Origin: Sphingomonas sp.
GTDB lineage: Bacteria; Pseudomonadota; Alphaproteobacteria; Sphingomonadales; Sphingomonadaceae
Assembly: GCF_003248515.1 (NCBI RefSeq)
Contig: NZ_QFOB01000011.1
Coordinates: forward strand, 69,470 to 133,469
Direction of reading: 5' to 3'
DNA length: 64,000 bases
Translations under genes and position numbers: made by a program
Part shown: positions 56,961 to 64,000 of the stretch, piece by piece
How the letters are laid out: each line of letters starts with the position of its first letter
Numbering within the stretch: the first letter of the stretch is position 1
Notes under the pieces: generated by a model
What the model was told of the DNA's origin: nothing
The model's database searches: none
The model's input: the letters and a program-made list of their open reading frames with translations, nothing else

Positions 56961-57272
56961 ATGGGCGACGTTCGGGAACTGGATGGATTTGACTATTATC
57001 CGGATATGCGGAGTGCCGTCGTCGGGCTGGACGGTCCCACCGGTGCCATCCGGCTGGTCGTCTATGGACAGCAGGAGCGTGCTCCCCGCGTGAAGCGCGT
57101 GGCCGAGCGGACGATCTCATTCTCGCCCCGGACGGATCGTGCGGCTGTTGCGCATGACGCCGGTTACGTACTCGCCGGACATCATGCGATTGGTAAGGTC
57201 GCTTGTCGGATGGAGACGAGCGCTGCGGCGAGGCCGTTTTACCGAGGATCAGATCACAGGCGGGTTGCGTGA
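56961..57272 (+). CDS. Possible truncated hypothetical gene next to IS remnant
   Basis: The ATG at 56961 opens a frame with protein-like sequence for about 55 residues (MGDVRELDGFDYYPDMRSAV), then Arg/Ala-rich residues that overlap the transposase remnant in another frame. It may be a gene whose 3' part was lost when the insertion sequence arrived. No family is recognised. Confidence 0.28.
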   Translation: MGDVRELDGFDYYPDMRSAVVGLDGPTGAIRLVVYGQQERAPRVKRVAERTISFSPRTDRAAVAHDAGYVLAGHHAIGKVACRMETSAAARPFYRGSDHRRVA

Positions 57273-57860
57273 GCGCGAGGCGGGCGTAAAGACCGCCGAG
57301 CTATGCCGGAAGCATGGCATCAGCGATGCGACGTTTTACAACTCGAAGGCTAAGTACGGCGGCATGACCGTGTCGGAAGCGGCGCGGTCGCGGACGCTGG
57401 AGGATGAGAACCGGTGGCTGAAGAAGCGGCACGCGGGGTCGATGCTGGACGTGTCGGCGCTGGAGGATCTGCTGGGAAAAACTGACCCGGTCTGTGGATC
57501 GCCACCCTGCGGTGGAGAAACTGATGGCCGACCACGGCTTCTCCGGGCGTCGCGCCTGCAGGCTGGTCGGGGGCAACCGGTCGGCGTGGCAATATGGGCC
57601 GCTTCGCGGGAAGGACGGTGCCGTCCGCGAGCGGATGCGTAAGCTCGCCAATGAGCGTCGTCGGTTCGGCTATCGTCGACTGGCGATCCTGCTCCGGCGT
57701 GAAGGCAAGAGCATGGACCTGCGCCGGCTGTATCGCGGAGAGCGGCTGACGGTGCGCAAGCATGGCGGCCGGAAACGAGCATTGAGCAAGCGGGCGCCGA
57801 TGGCGATCCCGCAGGAGCCCAAACAGCGCAGGAGCCTCGCCCCTTCGAAATGCCGACCGG
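57139..57860 (+). pseudogene. Eroded IS3-family transposase (OrfA and OrfB remains)
   Basis: The first part (57139-57493 frame) retains OrfA: GRFTEDQITGGLREREAG, the helix-turn-helix CRKHGISDATFY and ALEDLLGK, but lacks a normal start. The second frame, from about 57482, retains the OrfB N-terminus (GFSGRRACRLVGGNRSAWQY, GYRRLAILLRREGK, RGERLTVRKHGGRKRAL) and stops around IPQEPKQRRSL before the DDE catalytic domain. The element is therefore inactive and 3'-truncated. The A-run at 57476-57482 is where OrfA-OrfB frameshifting would occur. No terminal repeats were found. Confidence 0.85.
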
Positions 57861-58059
57861 CAGCTATCCTTTGCCACCGTGCAAAGCCTTGCTGCGGAAT
57901 GGGCGCGGGAAGGTGAAATCTCCCCCGGCAGATGGATCGGAGTCAGCAGTCATTGGCGACAGTCCCCAATCGGGCCCGGAATGAGCCATCAGACCGGTGA
58001 CGGGCTGATCGATGCCATGATGCAAAGCGCCGCCACGGAAACTATCAATTCAGATATGA

Positions 58060-58080
58060 TTCGTATATACTCCATATATT
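58060..58080. promoter_or_regulatory. AT-rich promoter/operator of the ParD-like operon
   Basis: In strong contrast to its surroundings, 58049-58082 is AT-rich and holds GTATATAC (58063-58070), a perfect 8-base palindrome, followed by CATATATTATG. A promoter with an autoregulatory operator is likely here, as in toxin-antitoxin operons. GAGGAG at 58091-58096 is the ribosome site of the next gene. Confidence 0.4.
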
Positions 58081-58105
58081 ATGAGGCCGCGAGGAGCCGC
58101 AATCG

Positions 58106-58321
58106 ATGGGTATCGTGAAAGTCGCTGACGATCTGCATGAGGAGGCGCGCCGTGCGAGCACCGTAATGTGTCGGTCGATCAACGCACAGGCCGAATTCTG
58201 GATGAAGATCGGTATGATCGCAGAGGCCAACCCGACGCTGTCGTTCAATGACATTGTTCACCAGGAGCTCGCTGCCGCAAAGGTCGCGGTGACGAGCCCC
58301 GAACTCGCGGTCGCGGCCTGA
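58106..58321 (+). CDS. ParD-like antitoxin
   Basis: This 71 aa protein matches the ParD-like family (MGIVKVADDLHEEARRAS, MCRSINAQAEFWMKIG, NPTLSFNDIVHQEL), whose N-terminal part is ribbon-helix-helix-like and could bind the operon promoter. No RelE/ParE toxin follows. Instead, a methionine aminopeptidase gene starts one base after its stop. A strong ribosome site (GAGGAG) lies nine bases before the ATG. Confidence 0.82.
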   Translation: MGIVKVADDLHEEARRASTVMCRSINAQAEFWMKIGMIAEANPTLSFNDIVHQELAAAKVAVTSPELAVAA

Positions 58322-58322
58322 T

Positions 58323-59102
58323 ATGGTCAAGACGTCCGAGGAAGTCGCGCTGCTGCGCATCTCCGGCAAGCTGCTGGCATCGGTTTTTGAAATGCTCGAT
58401 CGCCAGGATCTTGGCGGCATGTCGACAATGCAAATCAACGATCTGGTCGAGCGTTTCATCACCGTCGACCTCGCCGCGCGGCCGGCGAGCAAAGGCCAGT
58501 ATGGCTTCCAATATGTGCTGAACTGCTCGATCAACCAGGTCGTCTGCCACGGGGTGCCGAACGAGACAGAGATCGTGCGAGACGGTGATATCATCAACCT
58601 CGACATCACTCTGGAAAAGAATGGCTTCATCGCGGATTCGAGCAAGACCTATCTGGTCGGCACCGTGGCGCCTGCTGCGCGGCGTCTTGTGAAGGTCACG
58701 CAGGAAGCTTTGTGGCGCGGCATCCGACAAGTTCGGCCCGGCGCGTCCCTTGGCGATGTAGGCTTCGCCATCGAACGGCACGCCAAGAAGCACGGCTATG
58801 CGATTGTGCGCGACTATTGCGGACACGGTATCGGTCGGGAGATGCACGAGGCACCCCAGGTGATGCATTTTGGACGGCCCGGCACCGGATTGAGGCTGCG
58901 GGAAGGAATGGTGTTCACCATCGAACCAATGCTCAATCAGGGCACGCGCATGGTCTCGACCAAAGCCGATGGATGGACCGTAGTCACCAATGACGGGAAG
59001 CTATCGGCCCAGTTCGAGCATACTGTCGCTGTCACTGCGACGGGGGTCGATGTCTTGACGCTCCGCCCTGATGAGATAGCGCTGTTGAAGCAGGCGGCCT
59101 GA
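58323..59102 (+). CDS. map: Type I methionine aminopeptidase paired with ParD-like protein
   Basis: The enzyme removes the initiator methionine from nascent proteins. All active-site residues are present: His76 (VCHGVP), Asp94 and Asp105 (DITLEKNGFIADSSKT), His168 (CGHGIG), Glu201 (FTIEPML) and Glu232 (QFEHTV). At 259 aa it is full length. Its single-base spacing from the ParD-like gene and its location in an accessory patch make a second, non-housekeeping copy likely. Whether it acts as the toxin or the target of the ParD-like protein cannot be told. Confidence 0.93.
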   Translation: MVKTSEEVALLRISGKLLASVFEMLDRQDLGGMSTMQINDLVERFITVDLAARPASKGQYGFQYVLNCSINQVVCHGVPNETEIVRDGDIINLDITLEKNGFIADSSKTYLVGTVAPAARRLVKVTQEALWRGIRQVRPGASLGDVGFAIERHAKKHGYAIVRDYCGHGIGREMHEAPQVMHFGRPGTGLRLREGMVFTIEPMLNQGTRMVSTKADGWTVVTNDGKLSAQFEHTVAVTATGVDVLTLRPDEIALLKQAA

Positions 59103-59143
59103 TCGGCGCGATTGGATCTTCAATCAACGATCGTCGATCCACC

Positions 59144-60088
59144 CTAGAGGCGACAGATGCTGTCTGGATAACTCAGACCGGGATTGGTGAGGAAAGCATT
59201 GTCGGTCAGCGCTGCCAGAAAGGCGATCAGAGCAGGAGTGTCTGCAGTATCGGCGTTCGGATGCGCCATAAGCGCCTGATCCAGGGTCGTAGCGGATCCG
59301 TCATGGAGCCAGGGGCCGGTCACGCTCACATTGCGGAGTGACGGCGTCCGGAATGCGCCATCGTCGCCGATGCGGCCGGTCACTTCGCCCAGCCCCCTAT
59401 CCGAGGATGTGGCCTGTCGAAGCCGATGAAACTGATCGTCCGTAAAGTCATGCCCGGCGTGGCATGTGGCGCATTTGGCCGCGAAGATCGCAGCGCCTGC
59501 AGCCGGTGCATCTCCATGGTCGATCGGCGCGGAGAATGACACGAATGTTCGCTGAAAGGCCGCGAGCGCCTTTGCGACCGACGCCTGATCGATCCGGCCA
59601 CGAGTCTCGGGAAAGGCGGCCCGGAACATCGTTCGATAGCAGGAGTCACGTCCGAGCCGGCGGCGCAGTTCAGGCTCTTTGCCAGCCATGCCCATTTCAA
59701 CGGGGAACCGGCCGGTCAGCGGAATGGCCACTTGTTGCTCCAATGTGGTCACACGTGGATCGCCCCATGTGAGCGAACGTCGCCACGCAACATTGGCGAG
59801 CCCCGGCACGTTTCGCCGCCCGGGATCGCCATGGACGCCGGCATGCGTGACATTGCCGTCCGCAAAGCCGCGCCGTTGCTCGTGGCAGGTGGCACAGGCC
59901 ATCGTTCCGTCGACGGACAGGTCCGCGTCGTAGAAAAGCCTTCGGCCCAGAGCGATCTTGGCGTCGCTGATCGGATTGTCGGGCGGGATGGCCGGTGGCG
60001 CCACGCCTTGGGGGAGAGGCCAATGGAATGCTGCAGGCGAGGCCGCGATCAGCGTGAAGGCGACGATGATCGCCGCGATCCGTTTCAC
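59144..60088 (-). CDS. Di-haem cytochrome c peroxidase/MauG-like protein
   Basis: The 314 aa protein has a signal peptide (IAAIIVAFTLIAASPAAF) and two haem c sites, each CATCH (ACATCHEQRRGF and KCATCHAGHDF), as in bacterial peroxidases and MauG. A later LRNVSVTGPWLHDG segment is typical of the family. The GTG start at 60088 overlaps the upstream gene's stop by 4 bases (GTGA). With that gene it faces a TonB receptor, so it may oxidise or handle a metal-linked substrate. Confidence 0.87.
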   Translation of the reverse strand: MKRIAAIIVAFTLIAASPAAFHWPLPQGVAPPAIPPDNPISDAKIALGRRLFYDADLSVDGTMACATCHEQRRGFADGNVTHAGVHGDPGRRNVPGLANVAWRRSLTWGDPRVTTLEQQVAIPLTGRFPVEMGMAGKEPELRRRLGRDSCYRTMFRAAFPETRGRIDQASVAKALAAFQRTFVSFSAPIDHGDAPAAGAAIFAAKCATCHAGHDFTDDQFHRLRQATSSDRGLGEVTGRIGDDGAFRTPSLRNVSVTGPWLHDGSATTLDQALMAHPNADTADTPALIAFLAALTDNAFLTNPGLSYPDSICRL

Positions 60089-60594
60089 GGCAGGCGCGCG
60101 ACCATCAGCGGCAACGTCGCCCCCGCATTGCCGGCGATCTGGAGCAGATAGCGGCCCGGCTGCAGATCGAAATCCACCATCTTGCGGATGCCGGTGCAAT
60201 CCGGCCCATGCCCATGAGAGACAGATACGGCCGGCGTCGTGCCGCTCAGTACATCCACCCACGCGCCGGAACCAAGCGCGATCCGGTAGCGACCGGCTGC
60301 CGGCACTACGAACGCGAACATTCCGCCGCTGCTTACTGATCCGCCCGGTTTCTCCGGTCGAACCGCATAATCAACCTTGGGCGTCTTCAGCAGCGTGGCC
60401 GTCACGCCCGAGCCGATCGGAAGGAGTGTCGCCTGGGCCGGGTTGGCGCCTCCCTTGATGGATTGCGCTTTGGACCAGCCCTCCATCCCGGCCGGCGGTG
60501 GAGCAGGCGTGGCAGAGCATGTCGGCGCCATGGAAGGATCGGCAGCCATTCCAGCCTGAAGCAGGGTGAGCAGGAGCGCGGCATGGATGGTCAT
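60085..60594 (-). CDS. Secreted protein of unknown function upstream of the peroxidase
   Basis: This 169 aa protein has a short signal peptide (LLLTLLQAGMA) and a compact beta-rich domain (SSGGMFAFVVPAAGRYRIAL). Near the C-terminus is a His/Cys cluster, SVSHGHGPDCTGIRKMV, that could bind metal or haem. It is coupled by a 4-base overlap to the di-haem peroxidase. It is divergent from the TonB receptor at 60703, with a 108-base shared control region. No named family is recognised. Confidence 0.78.
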   Translation of the reverse strand: MTIHAALLLTLLQAGMAADPSMAPTCSATPAPPPAGMEGWSKAQSIKGGANPAQATLLPIGSGVTATLLKTPKVDYAVRPEKPGGSVSSGGMFAFVVPAAGRYRIALGSGAWVDVLSGTTPAVSVSHGHGPDCTGIRKMVDFDLQPGRYLLQIAGNAGATLPLMVARLP

Positions 60595-60702
60595 CGGGAT
60601 TTGTCCTCGGGCGAAGCTCTGTATATGGCCAGATACAATATCTGTTCGGATATCGAGGGAATAGAGGCCAGCAGGCCCACTCGAAACAAGGGGGAAAATT
60701 CG

Positions 60703-62811
60703 ATGCGCGTTCTTGCCTGCACCGTCAGCATGCTTGCCCTGGCGAGCCCGGCATTCGCACAGGAGCGGAGTGCGGGCGGCGATGCCGGAGCGCAGGCGCA
60801 GAATGACGGTCGCTTCGGCCTTGGTGAGATCATCGTGACCGGCCGGCGGCCCGAGGGCGTGGCGATCGGGGCGGATACGGTCGGACAGGAAGCGATGTAC
60901 ACGTTCGACCGACGCACGCTGGACGATGCCGCCAATCTGATTCCAGGTGTGACGGCGGGCAATAGCGGCGGATCTCGCAACGAGCGTCTGCTGTTCGTGC
61001 GTGGCTTCGATCGCTTTCAGGTGCCGCTCTCGATCGATGGCATCCGCGTCTATCTGCCCGCCGACAACCGGCTGGATTACGGCCGTTTCCTGACACCGGA
61101 CATTGCCGAGATTCAGGCCGCCAAGGGCTATGCCTCCGTACTCGACGGGCCCGGCGCGATGGGTGGCGCGGTGAATCTCGTGACGCGCAAGCCGACCAAA
61201 TCGCTGGAAATGGAGGCGCGCGGCCAGCTCAATCTGGATTCCGATGCGGGCTATGCCGGCTATACCACCTTCGGCCTGATCGGAACGAAGCAGGACAAAT
61301 GGTATGCGCAGGCCAGCTATACCATGAACTTCACCGATCACTGGGATCTGCCCGGTGGCTTCACGCCGACCGTGAACGAAAAGGGTGGCGCGCGCGATTT
61401 CTCGCGCAGCAGGGATTGGCGGGTGAACGCCAAGGTCGGCTTCACGCCCAACGCCACCGACGAATATGTGCTGAGCTATACGCGGCAGGAAGGCGACAAG
61501 AATGCGCCGCTGCACATTACGGACACCAGCAACGTGTCGCTGCGAAACTGGAAATGGCCGGAATGGAATGTCGAGAGCGTCTATTTCCTCTCGACCACCG
61601 CGCTGGGCGATCAGGCGACGCTGAAGACGCGGGCCTATTACAACAAGCTCTACAACATGTTGCAATCGTTCGACGATCGCACGCAGACGAGCCAGTCGCT
61701 GCCGCGCGCCTTCAACAGCCCCTATGACGACAATGCCTATGGCGGCTCGGCGGAGCTTTCGCTTCGTGCGACCGGGGCGGACACGTTCGCGCTGGCATTT
61801 CATTATCGCCGCGACGAGCATAACGAATCCCAGACCAGCCGGCCGACCTCGCCGCTCGTGACGGCCGAGCCCAATCAGGAAAGCGTCGAGCGAACCTTCA
61901 GCATCGCCGCGGAGAACCGGCTGGCGCTCTCGCCCGCTGTCTCCTTCACGGTCGGTGCCAGCTATGACTGGCGCAATCTCGACAAGGCGCAGGAATATGG
62001 TGTTCCACAGGGCGCCACAGGAGCCAGCCGCCTGTTCAGCTATCCCTTGCGGGGCGCGGAAGCCTGGAACGCGCAGGGTCGGCTCGACTGGCATGGCCCC
62101 AACGGCATCGAGGCGCATGCCAGCCTGTCCTCACGCGCCCGTTTCCCAACCCTGTTCGAGCGCTTCTCGAGCCAGTTCGGAACCGCCGAGGCCAATCCCA
62201 ACCTGAAGCCGGAACGTGCGACCAATGCCGAGATTGGCGCCTCGCGCCGGTTTGGTGCGGTTACCGTGTCGGGTGCGGCTTATTATAGCTGGCTGACAGA
62301 CGCGCTGGTGTCCGTCCGTACGCCTGCCAATCTCAATCGGCGTGAAAATCTGGGCTCGGCCGATTATTATGGCGCAGAGCTTTCCATCGACGTGCATCTG
62401 GGTGCCACCCTCGATGCCGGCGTGAACTACAGCTACATCCATCGCAGCTTCGATGCCGGAACGCCGCCGGCGGGCGGCCTGATCCGGCCCTTCCAGTTGA
62501 CCGATGTGCCCGATCACAAGGGCTTCGCTTATGTTTCGTGGAAGCCGATCGCGCCGATCACGGTAACGCCCAGCCTGGAATTCGCCTCGGACCGCACCAC
62601 CGTCACCCCCGCGTCCGCCAACGGGCTTGCGCCGGTCTATTATGATACGGGGAGCTATGTGACGGCCGCGCTCCGCATAGATTATGCAGTGACGGAACGT
62701 GTCACCGTGGGCGTGGGCGCACGCAATCTCTTCGATCGAAACTATATGCTGACCGATGGCTTCCCGGAGCCCGGTCGCAGCTTCTTCGCGGGAATCCGGG
62801 CGCGCTATTGA
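60703..62811 (+). CDS. TonB-dependent receptor of the divergent peroxidase module
   Basis: This 702 aa receptor has a signal peptide (ASPAFAQE), a plug domain (GEIIVTGRRPEGVAIGADT, LLFVRGFDRFQVPLSIDG) and a barrel ending SFFAGIRARY. It is more like metal or siderophore receptors than the 826 aa receptor at 25973. The ATG at 60703 has GGGGGAA upstream; longer in-frame starts read through the neighbouring control region. The ligand is unknown. Confidence 0.9.
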   Translation: MRVLACTVSMLALASPAFAQERSAGGDAGAQAQNDGRFGLGEIIVTGRRPEGVAIGADTVGQEAMYTFDRRTLDDAANLIPGVTAGNSGGSRNERLLFVRGFDRFQVPLSIDGIRVYLPADNRLDYGRFLTPDIAEIQAAKGYASVLDGPGAMGGAVNLVTRKPTKSLEMEARGQLNLDSDAGYAGYTTFGLIGTKQDKWYAQASYTMNFTDHWDLPGGFTPTVNEKGGARDFSRSRDWRVNAKVGFTPNATDEYVLSYTRQEGDKNAPLHITDTSNVSLRNWKWPEWNVESVYFLSTTALGDQATLKTRAYYNKLYNMLQSFDDRTQTSQSLPRAFNSPYDDNAYGGSAELSLRATGADTFALAFHYRRDEHNESQTSRPTSPLVTAEPNQESVERTFSIAAENRLALSPAVSFTVGASYDWRNLDKAQEYGVPQGATGASRLFSYPLRGAEAWNAQGRLDWHGPNGIEAHASLSSRARFPTLFERFSSQFGTAEANPNLKPERATNAEIGASRRFGAVTVSGAAYYSWLTDALVSVRTPANLNRRENLGSADYYGAELSIDVHLGATLDAGVNYSYIHRSFDAGTPPAGGLIRPFQLTDVPDHKGFAYVSWKPIAPITVTPSLEFASDRTTVTPASANGLAPVYYDTGSYVTAALRIDYAVTERVTVGVGARNLFDRNYMLTDGFPEPGRSFFAGIRARY

Positions 62812-62986
62812 TGTCTGAGGCGGCTTGATAAGCCACAACCGGGCGGATCTCGCGCATCGTGCCTGCTGATATGCTGGCCTGGCGCATCGTCGGTGCGATG
62901 GGCGACAGGGGGGAGCGGAGATCCCCGGCTGTTGGCCCTGCCGATCGATGTGTCGCCCTTCTGAAAGATGGGTGCTAAACCGGGGC

Positions 62987-63253
62987 ATGGACTTCGACCA
63001 GCTTCTCATCCGCTTCTTCGGCACCGACGATATCACCACGCTTGCACCCGAGCGGGTAGCGGACGGGGTAGCTGCGCTCCGGCTGCAGTTCGGCTTCGAA
63101 AAGGATGAGGATGAACGCTTCGCTCTGTGGTGCCTCATGTTCATGCTGGGCATCGAGCCCGATGTGGAGGAGGCTTTTCAGGACGAGGAGGGGCGCGCCG
63201 CCGCGCGCGAGTTCATGGCAGAGGCGGAGCGCGAGATGGACGAGAACGAGTAA
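62987..63253 (+). CDS. Small acidic hypothetical protein
   Basis: This 88 aa protein is rich in Asp/Glu and probably all helical (MDFDQLLIRFFGTDDI, then DEDERFALWCLMFMLGIEPD and a highly acidic tail). ATG 62987 is preferred to a start 39 bases upstream. It is unlinked to its neighbours by function. No family is recognised. The 175 bases before it hold only a weak GGCTT/AAGCC hairpin. Confidence 0.7.
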   Translation: MDFDQLLIRFFGTDDITTLAPERVADGVAALRLQFGFEKDEDERFALWCLMFMLGIEPDVEEAFQDEEGRAAAREFMAEAEREMDENE

Positions 63254-63353
63254 TTGTTAGAACATGGGACTTGGCGACCAGGCGCTGCCGGCTAGCCTTA
63301 TCTATGGGGGCAAAGCGCATATACCCCGAGTAAGCCTAATAAGCGCGAGAACA

Positions 63354-63903
63354 TTAAATTTTCATTCCGAGTCTGTTTGGGTTTGAGACCCAAACAGCAA
63401 TGTCGCGCAAGAATTTCCATACGTCATCTTCCGACGGCCTGACGTAGCCAGATAAGGAAGGATCGGATCCTAAGGCAGAAAACACCTCACTTAGCCATAC
63501 GGATTTATTGCGGCTGCAATTAATATTTGCGAGCCACGATTCAAGCTCTCCAGACCGAACAGTGAACAAGCCATACATTTCCATTTGATCAAAAAATGCT
63601 ATAGCTGTGGCAAGTTGTTCTCCATGTAATAGAAAAATTCCTCCTTTTCTCTTGTAGTCGGGGTCGGCTTCAGAAAGATATGCTCTCACCGTCTGGCGCA
63701 TATTTCGGAGACCCTGCCTCAGCCCCTCCGGTACACCGGCAGCATTGAGATACTTGTTGCACACCTGCCCGTCTTCTTTAATCCAATCGATATCGACAAT
63801 TAACGCCGATGGAACGCCAATTTGACGCAGTTCTACCGTAATTTCTGACGCGGTTTGCTTATTGTGAGCATTCAGAAACATGGCGTGACGTACGCTTGGC
63901 GGC
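63354..63903 (-). pseudogene. C-terminal part of an OLD-type ATP-dependent nuclease, cut by an insertion sequence
   Basis: The retained C-terminal region matches the TOPRIM half of OLD-family nucleases: HNKQTASEITVELRQIGVPS, the metal-binding Asp30-x-Asp32 (LIVDIDWIKED) and the conserved GELESWLANI. The ATPase N-terminus is missing. The frame stays open from the ATG at 63881 back to 63903, where the inverted repeat of an IS3-family element starts, so the gene was interrupted. The sequence is clearly richer in A+T than the rest of the window, a sign of transfer. Confidence 0.75.
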
Positions 63904-64000
63904 TGACGTGCTCCCCTGAAACTCCGCCAGTTTGAGCTAGAGTCCGGCTTCGTGAGGAGACGGACGTGAAGAAGACCAGGTTCAGCGAGGAGCAGATCAT
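63904..64000 (+). mobile_element. Left end of an IS3-family insertion sequence
   Basis: TGACGTGCTCCCCTGAA at 63904-63920 followed by ACTCCGCCAGTTTGAG is the characteristic left terminal repeat of an IS3-family subgroup. A leader with GAGGAG and an OrfA start follow. The element runs off the window, so its right end and the target duplication cannot be seen. Confidence 0.8.
63966..64000 (+). CDS. IS3-family transposase OrfA, 3' part outside window
   Basis: GTG at 63966 opens MKKTRFSEEQI, the typical OrfA N-terminus, cut off by the window edge. A ribosome site GAGGAG lies upstream. It differs from the eroded copy at 57139, so two separate IS3-type insertions lie within 7 kb. Confidence 0.8.
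   Translation, partial: MKKTRFSEEQI

Noticed and set aside
57879..58118. 79-codon frame before the ParD-like gene
   Set aside because: It crosses the IS remnant and the AT-rich promoter, overlaps the ParD-like start and has no protein-like pattern.

Overview
The window is GC-rich, densely coded DNA from an alphaproteobacterium, most likely a sphingomonad (Sphingomonadales). Supporting signs are the block yqeY - dnaG - rpoD facing carA-carB-greA, the DUF484-xerC pair, large TonB-dependent receptors, aromatic and ketone catabolic clusters with narrow outer-membrane channels, and a dispersed palindromic repeat with core GTCCTGAGCGAAGTC that I associate with sphingomonad genomes. No rRNA, tRNA, CRISPR array or prophage was seen.

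Layout. 1-3457: the 3' part of a YdeP-type molybdopterin oxidoreductase, overlapped by fdhD and mobA. 3847-9299: a two-component system, then a PQQ alcohol dehydrogenase, a secreted pentapeptide-repeat protein and a small cytochrome c, forming a periplasmic alcohol oxidation module. 9527-16039: a divergent cluster of zinc alcohol dehydrogenase, serine beta-lactamase-fold hydrolase and Baeyer-Villiger-type monooxygenase, facing an outer-membrane channel and an AraC regulator; the three enzymes fit alcohol to ketone to ester to acid. 16208-29836: a minus-strand cluster (TonB receptor, dihydroxyphthalate-decarboxylase-like protein, fused hydantoinase/oxoprolinase, LigB-type extradiol dioxygenase, MFS carrier, type-B carboxylesterase, Rieske oxygenase) facing a LysR-type regulator with two tandem DNA-binding domains. 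It looks like a phthalate-ester-like aromatic acid pathway with an unexpected hydantoinase.

30012-43335: a GH43 glycosidase, a ClC channel with an inactive HtrA-like partner, a class A acid phosphatase lacking a conserved Asp, DUF484-xerC, cysK with an MFS exporter, rpoD and dnaG. 43332-56901: a GIY-YIG gene bracketed by inverted repeats, yqeY, carA - small ORF - carB, greA, rhomboid, a Flp pilin, nrdB, an acyltransferase and secA.

56902-64000 is an accessory patch. It holds an eroded IS3-family transposase, a ParD-like/methionine aminopeptidase operon, a divergent TonB receptor versus di-haem peroxidase module, and an AT-richer OLD-type nuclease remnant cut by a second IS3-family element that runs off the window.
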